From Micromonospora arida (GTDB taxonomy: Bacteria > Actinomycetota > Actinomycetes > Mycobacteriales > Micromonosporaceae), in assembly GCF_003857035.1 (NCBI RefSeq), contig NZ_QGSY01000087.1:1-64000 (forward strand): a stretch of DNA of 64,000 bases. Reading direction: 5' to 3'. The position numbers were made by a program, and so were the translations under genes. Below, piece after piece: positions 1 to 9,109 of this stretch (position 1 is its first letter; each line of letters starts with the position of its first letter). The notes under the pieces were generated by a model. That model had not been told where the DNA came from, did not search any database, and saw nothing but the letters and a program-made list of their open reading frames with translations.

Positions 1-1
1 G

Positions 2-883
2 GCCAACGCCGGACCCACCCCCCGGCTCTACTTCTTCCTCGAGTCACCCGCCGGCCGGACCCTCACCGACTCCGTGCGGGTGATCAACCGCACCGACACC
101 GAGCGCACCTTCACCGTGTACGGCGCGGATGCCTACAACACCGCCCGCGACGGCGGGTTCGCGCTGCGCCAGCTCACCGAGAAGCAGTCGGACATCGGGG
201 TGTGGACGGTGGTCGGCGCCGGCACCGTGGTGCTCCCGCCCAAGGCGCAGGCCGACATCCCGTTCACCATCACCATCCCGACGAACGCCAGCCCCGGCGA
301 CCACATCGGCGGCATCGTCGCGATGGAGTCCGTTCCGGGCGGTCGGAGCGAGCAGAACGGCGTCGCCGTCGCGGTGCAGCGGGCCGTCGGCGCCCGCATC
401 TACCTGCGGGTGGCCGGGCCGGAGACGCCCGGCCTCAACCTCGCCGACCTGGATCTGGACCACCCGACGCCCTGGCTGCCCACGCCGGTCGACGGTGCCC
501 TGGAATACACCCTGGCCAACACCGGCAACCTGCGCCTCGCCCCCACCATCACGGTCACCGCCTCCGGCATGTTCGGACACCGGATCCACCAGCGTGGCGC
601 CACCCCACAACTCGACCTGGTTCCGGGCGCCGAGTCGCGGATGCGTACCCGGTTCACCGGGCTGTGGCCGGTCGACCTCGTCACCGCCACCGTGACGGCG
701 AAGGCCGACGGTGGCGTGCTCACGGTGCGGACCACCCGTACCGTCGTCGTCTCCTGGACCGGCGTCGCCGCACTCGCCGCGCTGATCGCCGCCGCAGTCG
801 TGGCCTGGCGCAGGCGCCGCCGCGCCCAGGTGGCCCGGCCCCGGGGCGTCCGACGCGTCCGCGCGCACGCGGAGGTCGGATGA
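2..883 (+). CDS. DUF916-like (WxL-interacting type) membrane-anchored surface protein, 5' truncated
   Basis: The reading frame is already open at base 2, so the gene begins before the window; 293 residues are visible. The visible part has the beta-sandwich pattern of the DUF916/WxL-interacting-protein family: an early GPTPRLYFFLES stretch, then N-R-T-D at the start of the first strands and a SPGDHIGGIVAMES segment. Near the C-terminus a hydrophobic span (about residues 255-275 of the visible part) is followed by a run of arginines, which fits a single membrane anchor with an outward-facing ectodomain. In Firmicutes such proteins hold peptidoglycan or WxL proteins at the cell surface. The stop overlaps the ATG of the next gene. 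A role beside the ABC importer is inferred from the operon only. Confidence 0.75.
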   Translation, partial: ANAGPTPRLYFFLESPAGRTLTDSVRVINRTDTERTFTVYGADAYNTARDGGFALRQLTEKQSDIGVWTVVGAGTVVLPPKAQADIPFTITIPTNASPGDHIGGIVAMESVPGGRSEQNGVAVAVQRAVGARIYLRVAGPETPGLNLADLDLDHPTPWLPTPVDGALEYTLANTGNLRLAPTITVTASGMFGHRIHQRGATPQLDLVPGAESRMRTRFTGLWPVDLVTATVTAKADGGVLTVRTTRTVVVSWTGVAALAALIAAAVVAWRRRRRAQVARPRGVRRVRAHAEVG

Positions 884-2073
884 CGAGGATCGGACGCACC
901 CTGACCGCCGTCGTGTGCGGGTTGGTCATCGGGCTGGCACTGCCCACCGGGCCGGCGTGGGCAGCCGAGGGACTGACCCTCGACGCCCCGGCGGCGGCAC
1001 CGGGCGACCGGCTCGGGGTGAACGGCACCGGCTGGCCCGGCGGCGCACTGGTCCAGCTCGTCACCTGCGGGCAACTCGCCGTCGGCGGTTCGGCCTCCTG
1101 CGACACACGGGCCGCCCTGGCCGTTCCGGTGCGCCCGGACGGCACCTTCGCGGTGCAACTCGTGCTCGGCACCCCGCCGGTGCCCTGCCCGTGCGTCGTG
1201 CACGCCACGCTCGTCGGCGGCACCGCGCGCGGCCAGGTCGACGCGCCGCTGGAACTCACCGGGCACACCATGGGGGAGACCCCCACCGTCTCGACCGCCC
1301 CGGTCCGCCTCGACCTGGTCGAGGCGAGGATCGCCGGCCGACCGGGCTGGCGGAGCCTCTTCGGCGCCGCCGCGACCCGGACCCTCGTCTACACCGTGCA
1401 CAACCCCGGGCCGCACCCGCTGCCCAACCCGCCCCTCAACGTCCGGATCGGCCGCGACGGCGGCGGCGACCGGATCAGCACGCCCGGCACCGGCGGCATC
1501 CGGCCGGGCGAGACACGCACCTACCGGATACCCGTCACCACCCCGTTCGCCGCGTTCGGCCGGTACACCGTGCAGGCCGACCTGGGCGGGTTCGGACCGG
1601 CCGAGGCGACGCTCCGGACGTACCCATGGGGCCTGTTCCTGGTGCACCTGCTCGGCGGGACGCTGATCATCGTGGGCGTCGCCCGCCGCATCGCCAACCG
1701 CCGCGACCGCCCGCCGCTGCCCGCGATGGCCGCCGCCCCGACCGGCACGCTGCTGCCGTCCGTCGTGCGGGTCGGCTCACTCGGGGCGTACCTCGTCTTC
1801 GACGACGCTCCCGGCGCCGGCCGGCTACGTCGACGGGCCAACGCCCACCTGAGCGTTGCCGCGCTGCGGGACCTGCTCGGCGACGCCGGACTGCCGAACA
1901 GATCCGGCACCGAGGCCGCCGGCACCGCGGTCATCGACCTCACCGCCCTCGACGCGGTGCTCGCCGCCCGCCCAGGCGCGGCCACGCCGGCCGGAGCACG
2001 CGCCGGCAACCAGAGCGCCGCCGCCGTGATCGATCTGGCCGCGCTCGACACCTACCTCGGGAGCCCTCGATGA
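880..2073 (+). CDS. Secreted single-pass membrane protein with extracellular Ig-like domains
   Basis: The 397-residue protein starts at an ATG overlapping the previous stop (ATGA) behind the ribosome site GGAGGT at 871. It has a clear signal peptide ending near AWA-AEG (about residue 28). The ectodomain has cysteine pairs (VTCGQ, SCDTR, VPCPC) resembling the neocarzinostatin-like fold of the gene at 8405. A second beta domain ends at one membrane span (about residues 250-268, WGLFLVHLLGGTLIIVGVA). A cytoplasmic tail of about 125 residues follows and carries two copies of the motif AVIDLxALDxxL near its end. The function is unknown; the operon suggests a surface component that works with the ABC importer downstream. 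Confidence 0.7.
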   Translation: MTRIGRTLTAVVCGLVIGLALPTGPAWAAEGLTLDAPAAAPGDRLGVNGTGWPGGALVQLVTCGQLAVGGSASCDTRAALAVPVRPDGTFAVQLVLGTPPVPCPCVVHATLVGGTARGQVDAPLELTGHTMGETPTVSTAPVRLDLVEARIAGRPGWRSLFGAAATRTLVYTVHNPGPHPLPNPPLNVRIGRDGGGDRISTPGTGGIRPGETRTYRIPVTTPFAAFGRYTVQADLGGFGPAEATLRTYPWGLFLVHLLGGTLIIVGVARRIANRRDRPPLPAMAAAPTGTLLPSVVRVGSLGAYLVFDDAPGAGRLRRRANAHLSVAALRDLLGDAGLPNRSGTEAAGTAVIDLTALDAVLAARPGAATPAGARAGNQSAAAVIDLAALDTYLGSPR

Positions 2074-3428
2074 GCCGCGATCCTGGCACCCACACCACCG
2101 GCTGGGACCGGGCCCTGACGGTACGGGCGGCCGTCGCCACCGTCGCCGCGCTGCTCGCCTTCGTCGGCTGCGGCGCGGTGCTGCCCGGAGTGGGCGGCGC
2201 CGACGGCACCGGCGTCGGGCCCGGCGTCACCGCCGACGCGGTCACCGTCGTGTTCGTCGGCACCGACCTGACCAGGACAGCGAACCTGACCGGGTTCAAC
2301 ACCGCCTCAACCGGCGACCCGGTACGCCAGATGCGGGCGCTGGAAAGCCACGTCAACGCCAACGGCGGCATCGCCGGCCGGCGGATGCGAGCGATCTTCC
2401 GCAACTACGAGGCGAGCGACGACTCACCGGCCGCCGAGGAGAAGCTCTGCAACCAGATCACCCAGGACGACCGCGCGTTCGCGGTCGTGCTCACCGGCCA
2501 GTTGCAGGCCAACGCCCGCCCCTGCTACGCACAGCGGCACACCCTGGTGCTCGACGCCACCCTGATCACCATCGACCAGGCGACGAACGAGCGCCTCGCG
2601 CCATACCTGTTCGCCCCGGCCTATCCCGCGTACGACGACTTCGTACGCGCGTACCTGCCGGCGCTGGCCGCGCAGGGCTTCTTCGACGGTGCCCGGCAGG
2701 CGGGCATCGTCGCGGTCGACGCACCGGCCAACCGGGCGATGTACGAGCAGCACGTGGTGCCGTACCTGAAGCAGCGGGAAATCACCCCGACCGTGGCCTG
2801 GATCGACTCCACCGACCTGGGCACCCTCAACACGGGGCTCAACCAGGCCGCCGTCGACCTGCGGGCCAAGCGTGTCGAGCGGGTCTTCTTCCTCGGCGGG
2901 ACCCGGCTGGCCTCCTTCTTCCTCACCTCCGCCTCCGCCCAGGGCTTCACCGCCCGGTACGGCATCTCCAGCTACGACAATCCCAGCTTCCTGATCGGCA
3001 ACCCGGACATCATTCCGCGCGAGGCACTGACCGGGGCGGTGGGAATCGGCTTCAACCCCAGCCAGGACGTCGCCGACCGGGAGTACGCCTTCCCCGCCAC
3101 CGACCCCGAACGAGCCTGCCTGGGCATCTTCGCCGCAGCGGGGGAGTCGTTCGGCACCCGCGAGAACGCCCGCGTGGCCTTCCCGTACTGCGACGCGGTT
3201 CTGCTGCTGCAGACCGGCGCGAAGGACCTCGGCGCGGACCTCAACGCGCACCGGTGGCTGGCGGCCGTGGGCAGGCTCGACACGCAGTTCCAGCCGGCCA
3301 CCGGATTCTCCGGGCGGCTCGGCCCGGGCCGGTTCGCCGCCTCGAACGGCTACCGGGCGTTCGGCTACGACAGCGGCTGCGCCTGCTTCACCTACCGCGG
3401 GGAGGACGTGTCCTTTGCGACCCGATGA
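2070..3428 (+). CDS. ABC transporter substrate-binding lipoprotein, Leu/Ile/Val-binding (type 1 periplasmic) family
   Basis: The product is 452 residues, with its ATG overlapping the previous stop. The N-terminus has a hydrophobic segment ending in FVGC (Cys34), a slightly atypical lipobox. The mature part begins with the family pattern V-T-V-V-F-V-G-T-D-L and contains HVNANGGIAGRRM, the turn typical of LivK/Peripla_BP_6 proteins. It would bind the substrate outside the membrane and hand it to the LivH/LivM domains encoded at 5529. LivK-type proteins bind many things besides branched-chain amino acids, including aromatic acids, urea and amides, so the ligand cannot be read from the sequence. 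Confidence 0.85.
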   Translation: MSRDPGTHTTGWDRALTVRAAVATVAALLAFVGCGAVLPGVGGADGTGVGPGVTADAVTVVFVGTDLTRTANLTGFNTASTGDPVRQMRALESHVNANGGIAGRRMRAIFRNYEASDDSPAAEEKLCNQITQDDRAFAVVLTGQLQANARPCYAQRHTLVLDATLITIDQATNERLAPYLFAPAYPAYDDFVRAYLPALAAQGFFDGARQAGIVAVDAPANRAMYEQHVVPYLKQREITPTVAWIDSTDLGTLNTGLNQAAVDLRAKRVERVFFLGGTRLASFFLTSASAQGFTARYGISSYDNPSFLIGNPDIIPREALTGAVGIGFNPSQDVADREYAFPATDPERACLGIFAAAGESFGTRENARVAFPYCDAVLLLQTGAKDLGADLNAHRWLAAVGRLDTQFQPATGFSGRLGPGRFAASNGYRAFGYDSGCACFTYRGEDVSFATR

Positions 3429-5532
3429 CAACACCGGCCCCGGTGTCGCGCCGGGCACCGCCCGCGACGGTTCGAGGGCATGGCGTTCCCGTAGCGCGGG
3501 CTGGGGAGCGGGTACGGCCGGCGGCTTGCTGACCGGGGTGCCGCTGCTCGGCGCCGCGGGACTCGCCCGGAGTCTCGATGTCGACCTGACCAGCGTGCTG
3601 ACCGCGGTGATCGCCTCCGCGGTGGTCGGCGCGGCCGCGACCGTCGCGGTCGTGCAGCGGGTACCGCACCGCCATTCGGTACGCGCCGCGCTGCTCGCCG
3701 GCGCCGGGCTGGGCGCCGCGCTGCTGCTGGTGGTCAACGTAGCCGCCCCGCTGCCGGGGCTGCTCGCGCTCACCGCGCTCGGACTGCCCTGGGCGGTCCT
3801 GGTGGTGTCCGGCCGCGCGATCGCCGCCGCGACGGCCGCCCTGCGCTACTGGCACGTGGGCCTGCTGAACGGGCTCGGCCTGGCCGCACTGCTCGCCAGC
3901 GGCACCGCGGGCGGATCCGGGTACCACTGGGCGGCAGCGGGCGTCCTCGCGGCGCTCGGCGTGCTGGCCGGGGCGACCGCCGCGGAACTGCCGGGCGATG
4001 CCGGCTGGCCACCGGCGCTCCGCACCCTGTTCGACAACGCCACCCGCCCACCCACCGCGCGTACCGCCGTGCTGGCCCAGGCCGGCCTCGGCATGATCGT
4101 GCCCGGCGCGCTGATCTTCGCCGCCGACGTGCTGCGCACCGGGTTCGGCCTCGGTCCGCGCGGCGCCGTCGGAGTCGTCGGCGACGCGCTGCTCGCCGGG
4201 GCCGCGCTTGCGGTGCTCCTGCGCGGCGAGCGGGCGCTGCGCCTCGCCGTCGCCGCAGCCCCGGCCGGGTTGCTCGTCGCCGCCGGTGCCCTGTTCGTCG
4301 AGGCCACCCCCGCCACGGTCGGCGTCGTGCTGTTCGCATCCGGCCTGGCCGTCGCCGTCGGTGCGCTGGTCGCGCTTGCCGTCTCGGGCGAACGCATCGC
4401 CGCCGAGGTGCTCCACCCCGACGCCCGCCCCGCGTTCGTGGCGGCGACATCGGTGTTGTCCCTGGCCGGTGGCCTGGGCGGCGCCGGCCTGCTCACCCTG
4501 CTCAATTCCCGGTACGGCGCAGGTCCGGCGTTGGCGGTGGCCGCGGCGGCGGTGCTGGTCGGCGCCGGCTACGCCCGACGGGTCCGGCGCACCGCCGCCG
4601 CCGACGCCGAACGGTTGGCCCGGGTGCTCGCCGACGAGGCGGAGGTCGCCCGGCTACGGCACAGCGGCGCACGTCCGGCCGCTCTCTCCTGCTCCGGCAT
4701 CGACGCGGCGTACGGTCCGGTCCAGGTGCTCTACGACGCGGCCGTACGCGTCGGCGACGGCGAGATGGTGGCGATCTGCGGCCCGAACGGGGTCGGCAAG
4801 ACCACGTTCCTGCGGGTGCTCTCCGGCCTGCACCGCCCCGGCGCCGGGGTGGTCCGGCTCGGCGGGGTCGACGTGACCGCGTTGACCGCGCCCCGCCGGA
4901 TCGAGCTCGGATTGTCCACGGTGGTCGGCCAGGCGGTGTTCGGCTCGCTCACCGTCACCGAGAACCTGCGCATGCACGGCTACGCGCTGGGCCGGCGCAG
5001 CGACGCGGTGCACCGGGGGGTCGACGCGTCGTTCGCCGTCTTCCCCCGCCTCTACGAGCGGCGCGACCAGGTCGCCGCCACCCTGTCGGGCGGTGAGCGG
5101 CAACTGCTCGTGCTCGCCAAGACGCTGATCCAGCGCCCCCGGATGCTGCTGGTCGACGAGTTGTCGCTCGGCCTGGCCCCGGTCGTCGTCGGCGGCCTGC
5201 TGGAGATGCTGCGCCGACTCAACGCGTTGGGCACCTCGGTGCTGGTGGTGGAGCAGTCCGTCAATGTGGCGCTGTCGCTGGCCGACCGGATCTACTTCAT
5301 GGAGAAGGGTGCGATGGTCGCCGAGCACACCGCGGGCGAACTGGCCGGTCAACCGGACCTGGTCCGGGCCCTGATGCTCGGCGGCCACGCGCCAGCCGAG
5401 GACACCGAGCCCGCGCCCCAGGCGCAGGCCGCAGAGCCCGCGCCCCAGGCGCAGGCCGCCGAGCCCGCGCCCCAGGCGCAGGACGCGCCCGCGTCGGAGG
5501 TCACCCCGGTGGACGGGGCGGTGATCCGATGA
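3415..5532 (+). CDS. Fusion of an MFS-like polytopic membrane domain with a LivF-type ABC ATPase
   Basis: The 705-residue product starts at TTG 3415, inside the end of the preceding gene, with GGGGAGGA at 3400 as ribosome site; no better start is visible. Residues about 25-400 form a long series of hydrophobic helices resembling a major-facilitator-type bundle. Residues about 420-660 are a LivF-type ATPase with Walker A GPNGVGKT (456-463), signature LSGGERQLL and Walker B MLLVDE. The C-terminus carries an acidic, Pro/Gln/Ala-rich tail of three 9-residue repeats. LivF is normally a free 230-240 residue subunit, so an N-terminal membrane domain is unusual. It should pair with the LivG domain of the next gene. 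Confidence 0.8.
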   Translation: MRPDDNTGPGVAPGTARDGSRAWRSRSAGWGAGTAGGLLTGVPLLGAAGLARSLDVDLTSVLTAVIASAVVGAAATVAVVQRVPHRHSVRAALLAGAGLGAALLLVVNVAAPLPGLLALTALGLPWAVLVVSGRAIAAATAALRYWHVGLLNGLGLAALLASGTAGGSGYHWAAAGVLAALGVLAGATAAELPGDAGWPPALRTLFDNATRPPTARTAVLAQAGLGMIVPGALIFAADVLRTGFGLGPRGAVGVVGDALLAGAALAVLLRGERALRLAVAAAPAGLLVAAGALFVEATPATVGVVLFASGLAVAVGALVALAVSGERIAAEVLHPDARPAFVAATSVLSLAGGLGGAGLLTLLNSRYGAGPALAVAAAAVLVGAGYARRVRRTAAADAERLARVLADEAEVARLRHSGARPAALSCSGIDAAYGPVQVLYDAAVRVGDGEMVAICGPNGVGKTTFLRVLSGLHRPGAGVVRLGGVDVTALTAPRRIELGLSTVVGQAVFGSLTVTENLRMHGYALGRRSDAVHRGVDASFAVFPRLYERRDQVAATLSGGERQLLVLAKTLIQRPRMLLVDELSLGLAPVVVGGLLEMLRRLNALGTSVLVVEQSVNVALSLADRIYFMEKGAMVAEHTAGELAGQPDLVRALMLGGHAPAEDTEPAPQAQAAEPAPQAQAAEPAPQAQDAPASEVTPVDGAVIR
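5407..5487 (+). repeat. Three tandem 27-bp repeats inside the LivF fusion gene
   Basis: Three consecutive 27-base units (5407-5433, 5434-5460, 5461-5487), nearly identical, each encode the nonapeptide EPAPQAQAA or EPAPQAQDA. The unit length is a multiple of three, so gain or loss of units keeps the frame. They encode a flexible Pro/Gln/Ala linker at the C-terminus of the ATPase. Confidence 0.95.
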
Positions 5533-8339
5533 TCGGCGGTTTCGACGTCGGCCCGGACCGCATCGTGCTGGGCCTGTTCACCGGCCTCACGTACGGGCTG
5601 CTGGCGGTCGGGCTGGTGCTGGTCTACCGGTCCAGCCGGTTCGTCAACTTCGCACACGGCGCGGTCGGGGTGTTCGGCGCCGCCGTGCTCGGCCGGCTGG
5701 TCGGTGACGGGGTGCTGCCGTACTGGCTCGCCCTGCCGGTCGGGATGCTCGCCGCCGCCGCGGTCTCCGGCGCGATCGAGCTGAGCGTGGTGCGCCGGCT
5801 GCGGCACCGGCCCCGGGTGATCGGCATGATCGCCACCCTCGGGCTGTCCCAGTTCGTGCTCGTGCTCGCCCTGCTGGTGAACAGCTCGGGGGCCAGCGGC
5901 CCGGCGTTCCCGGCGCCGCCCGGCATGCCGTCGTTCACCATCGGCAACACCCCGGTCGGCCCGGCGTTCACCGCGATGCTGCTGCTCACTCCGGTGCTGC
6001 TGGTCGGGCTCGCCATGTTTCTCAAGCGCAGCCGGTTCGGGCTGGCGATCCGGGCCGCCGCCGACGCCCCCGACGCGGCCACCCTCAACGGCGTCACCGC
6101 GGCCCGGATGGCGACCCTGGCCTGGTCGATCGCCGGTGCTGTGGCCGCCTTCTCGGCGATCCTCATGGCGCCAACCCAGGGCACCCAGTCGATTGAGTCG
6201 CTCGGCCCGGCCCTGCTGGTGCGGGGCCTCGCTGGCGCGGTGATCGCCCGGTTCTCCTCCGTCCCGATCGCGTTCGGCGCCTCGCTGGGCATCGGGGTGG
6301 GGGAGCAGATCCTGCTGTCCGGTCAGTCCAGCGGGGGCCTCGTCGAGCTGGCCCTGGTCGCGGTCATCCTGGTCGCGCTGCTGGCCCAGCCGGCCCGCGC
6401 GCGCCGCGACGGCGAGGACGGCGGCTGGGGCCGGATCGGCGCGCCGCCACTGCCCGCCGCGCACCAGCGGGTCTGGCTGCTGCGCAACCTGGGCCGGGTC
6501 GTCGCCGGGGTGGGCTTCGCCGTCGCCGCCGTGCTGGCCTTCGTGATCAGCAATGAGACCGCCTCGGTGCTCATCGCGATCATCGGCTTCACCCTGGTCG
6601 GCCTGTCGATCGGGCTGGTCACCGGCGTGGCCGGCGAGCTGTCCCTGGGCCAGTTCGCGTTCGCCGGCATCGGCGCCGCGGTGTCGGTGCAGGTCTCCGT
6701 GCGGACCGGCAACCTGTTCCTGGGGATCCTCGCCGGCTGCGCGGCGGCGGCGCTGGCCGCAGTCGCGGTCGGCGTGCCGGCGCTGCGCCTGCGCGGGCTC
6801 GCCCTCGCCGTCACCACGCTCGCCTTCGCGCTGGCCACCAGCACGTTCCTGCTGCGGCAGGGCTGGCTGCTCGGCGATGGCGCGCAGGTGCCCAAGCCGC
6901 GCATCCTCGGCCACACCTTCGACCTGGCCACCGACTACTACCTGTTCGCGCTGGTGGCGCTGCTGCTCGGCCTGTGGGTCACCGCCAACCTGCGCGCCGG
7001 TGCCTTCGGGCGGATCCTGGTGGCGCTGCGCGACAACGCCGACGCCGCCCGCGCGTTCACCGTCGCGGTGCCGGTGCGGGTCCTGCAGGCGTACGCGGTC
7101 GCGGGCGCGCTCGCCGGTCTCGGCGGGGCGGTGATCGGCCACGGGCAGACCCAGCTCACAGTGAACACGTTCCCGGCCTCGGCCAGCATCGACGTCGTCG
7201 CCACCGTGGTGGTCGGCGGGATCACGCTGCTGGGCGGCCCGCTGCTCGGGGCGTTCCTGATCGTCGGCGTACCCGGATTCCTGGAACTGGACATCATCGG
7301 CCAGGCCGCGCTGACCCTGGTCTGGCTGGTCGTGGTGATCGCGTTGCCGGCCGGACTCGGCGGGCCGGTGCTGTGGCTGCGTGACCGGATCGCCGCGCTG
7401 ATCGCCCGCGGCCGCGACGCACCGGTACCGTCCGCCACCGATGAGATGGCCGGGCCGACGCAGGCCGCCAGCTCCGGTGGCCCGATCACGCTGCCGCCGC
7501 GCACCGTCCCGCTGCGGCCGGCGGCGACCGGCGAGCCGCTGCTCTCGGTACGGGAGGTGGCCCGCTCCTTCGGCGGCGTGCGGGCCGTCGCCGGGGCCAG
7601 CCTGGACGTCGCCGCCGGCGAGGTGGTCGGCATCATCGGCCCGAACGGCGCCGGCAAGACCACCCTGTTCGAAATCATTGCCGGCTTCACCCGCCCGGAC
7701 CGGGGCGCGGTCCTGTTCGCCGGCCGCCCGGTCACCGGGCTGTCGCCGCAGCGGCGGGCCGGTCTCGGGCTGGTGCGCTCGTTCCAGGACGCCCGGCTCT
7801 TCGCCACCATGACGGTGCTGGAGACCGTCATGGTGGCCGGTGAACGGACCGCGCCGACCAGCCTCGTCGCCGCAGCTCTTGGTGCCACCGCCCCGGACCA
7901 GGCCAAACGCCGCCGGGCCGAGGAACTCGTCACGCTGATGGGCCTGGCCCCGCTCGCCGATCGGTTGGTCGGGGAACTGTCCACCGGTACCCGCCGGATC
8001 GTCGAGATCACCTGCCTGTTGGCGCTGGAGCCGGCGCTGCTGCTGCTCGACGAGCCCTCGTCGGGAGTGTCCCAGACCGACGGCGTCGCGCTGGGCGAGG
8101 TGCTGCGCCGGATCCACGACGAACTCGGGGTCACCATGGTCATCATCGAGCACGACCTGCCGCTGCTCGCCCGGCTCGCCGACCGGCTGGTCGCGATGGA
8201 CGGCGGCCGGGTCATCGCCGACGGCACCCCGCAGGAGGTCCGCACCCACCCCGACGTGGTCCGCTCCTACCTCGGTACCGACCACGCCGCCGTCAACCGC
8301 TCCGGCGTGCCCGCTCAACGTACGACGGTGCCGTCGTGA
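5529..8339 (+). CDS. Fused Liv-type ABC importer: LivH permease, LivM permease and LivG ATPase in one chain
   Basis: The 936-residue product starts at an ATG overlapping the previous stop. Residues about 1-290 match LivH (SSRFVNFAHGAVGVFGA near the start), residues about 310-620 match LivM (VAGELSLGQFAFAGIGAA), and residues about 670-925 match a LivG ATPase with Walker A GPNGAGKT (704-711), a weak signature LSTGTRRIVEI instead of the usual LSGGxQ, and Walker B LLLLDEPSSG. In most bacteria these are three separate proteins. With the gene at 3415 supplying the second ATPase and the gene at 2070 the binding protein, a complete importer is present. Confidence 0.88.
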   Translation: MIGGFDVGPDRIVLGLFTGLTYGLLAVGLVLVYRSSRFVNFAHGAVGVFGAAVLGRLVGDGVLPYWLALPVGMLAAAAVSGAIELSVVRRLRHRPRVIGMIATLGLSQFVLVLALLVNSSGASGPAFPAPPGMPSFTIGNTPVGPAFTAMLLLTPVLLVGLAMFLKRSRFGLAIRAAADAPDAATLNGVTAARMATLAWSIAGAVAAFSAILMAPTQGTQSIESLGPALLVRGLAGAVIARFSSVPIAFGASLGIGVGEQILLSGQSSGGLVELALVAVILVALLAQPARARRDGEDGGWGRIGAPPLPAAHQRVWLLRNLGRVVAGVGFAVAAVLAFVISNETASVLIAIIGFTLVGLSIGLVTGVAGELSLGQFAFAGIGAAVSVQVSVRTGNLFLGILAGCAAAALAAVAVGVPALRLRGLALAVTTLAFALATSTFLLRQGWLLGDGAQVPKPRILGHTFDLATDYYLFALVALLLGLWVTANLRAGAFGRILVALRDNADAARAFTVAVPVRVLQAYAVAGALAGLGGAVIGHGQTQLTVNTFPASASIDVVATVVVGGITLLGGPLLGAFLIVGVPGFLELDIIGQAALTLVWLVVVIALPAGLGGPVLWLRDRIAALIARGRDAPVPSATDEMAGPTQAASSGGPITLPPRTVPLRPAATGEPLLSVREVARSFGGVRAVAGASLDVAAGEVVGIIGPNGAGKTTLFEIIAGFTRPDRGAVLFAGRPVTGLSPQRRAGLGLVRSFQDARLFATMTVLETVMVAGERTAPTSLVAAALGATAPDQAKRRRAEELVTLMGLAPLADRLVGELSTGTRRIVEITCLLALEPALLLLDEPSSGVSQTDGVALGEVLRRIHDELGVTMVIIEHDLPLLARLADRLVAMDGGRVIADGTPQEVRTHPDVVRSYLGTDHAAVNRSGVPAQRTTVPS

Positions 8340-8404
8340 GCCCGCTCCGCGTCGCCCCGCCACTTGCCCGTGCCGGCCTGCGCCGAACCTGTCAGGAGAT
8401 CGCC

Positions 8405-9109
8405 GTGCGAACCTTCCGCCGCCGGGCGCTCACGCTCGCCGCCCTGCTCGCCACCAGCAGCGGCCTTGCCGTCGTGGCGGCACCCCCGGCCGCGTTCGCC
8501 GCGCCGACCCTCACCGTCAGCGCGACCACCGGGCTGACGGACAAGCAGCAGGTCATCGTCAACGGTTCGGGTTTCACCCCGAACCTGAAGCAGATCGCAG
8601 TCGGTCAGTGCGTCGCCGGTTTCAAGGGACCGACCGACTGCAACCTGTCCGGCGGGGCCGCGTTCGTCAACGCCGACGGCAGCGGGAAGCTGCCCACGGT
8701 CACCCTGAAGCTGGCCCAGAAGTTCGGCGCGTTCGACTGCACCAAGCGCGAGTGCGTGGTCGCGGCGCAGATCCTGCCCACGAGCGGCAACGCCGACCAG
8801 GTCGAGGCCAACAAGGTCTCGGTGTCGTTGACGTTCGGCAAGAAGCCCGCGCAGAAGCCCGCACCGGCAACCCCGTCCGCGACCCCACCCGCGCCGGCGG
8901 CACCCTCGGCCACGCCGGCCGCCACCACCTCACCCTCGACCGGGCCGGCGGGCGCCGCCGGCACGTCGGCCCCGACGCTGGTCAACGCCAACCCGGTGAA
9001 CGCCGGTCCGGACCGGTACGCGGTCACCGTGCTGGTCGGCTCCGGCCTGCTGTTGCTCTGCATCGGCCTGCTCGTGCTGATGCCCTACCGGAACCGGAGG
9101 TCCTCATGA
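8405..9109 (+). CDS. Secreted neocarzinostatin-like domain protein with C-terminal membrane anchor
   Basis: The start was set at GTG 8405 because AGGAGA lies at 8394 and a clean signal peptide (RTFRRRALTLAALL to AFA-AP) follows directly; an upstream GTG at 8336 overlaps the previous stop but has no ribosome site. The 234-residue protein has a domain of about 110 residues beginning PTLTVSATTGLTDKQ with two cysteine pairs (GQCVAG/TDCNL and FDCTK/RECVV). This is the layout of the neocarzinostatin fold, which in antibiotic apoproteins cradles a hydrophobic chromophore. A Pro/Ala/Thr-rich linker, one membrane helix and a basic tail (YRNRRSS) follow. Ligand binding is an inference from the fold. 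Confidence 0.75.
   Translation: MRTFRRRALTLAALLATSSGLAVVAAPPAAFAAPTLTVSATTGLTDKQQVIVNGSGFTPNLKQIAVGQCVAGFKGPTDCNLSGGAAFVNADGSGKLPTVTLKLAQKFGAFDCTKRECVVAAQILPTSGNADQVEANKVSVSLTFGKKPAQKPAPATPSATPPAPAAPSATPAATTSPSTGPAGAAGTSAPTLVNANPVNAGPDRYAVTVLVGSGLLLLCIGLLVLMPYRNRRSS

Noticed and set aside
5349-8363. A 1004-codon open frame on the reverse strand.
   Set aside because: It lies antisense to the Liv fusion gene, is low-complexity (Gly/Arg/Gln/Asp) and is a by-product of high GC.
8336-8404. Upstream GTG start for the neocarzinostatin-like gene.
   Set aside because: GTG 8405 has AGGAGA and is followed directly by a signal peptide.
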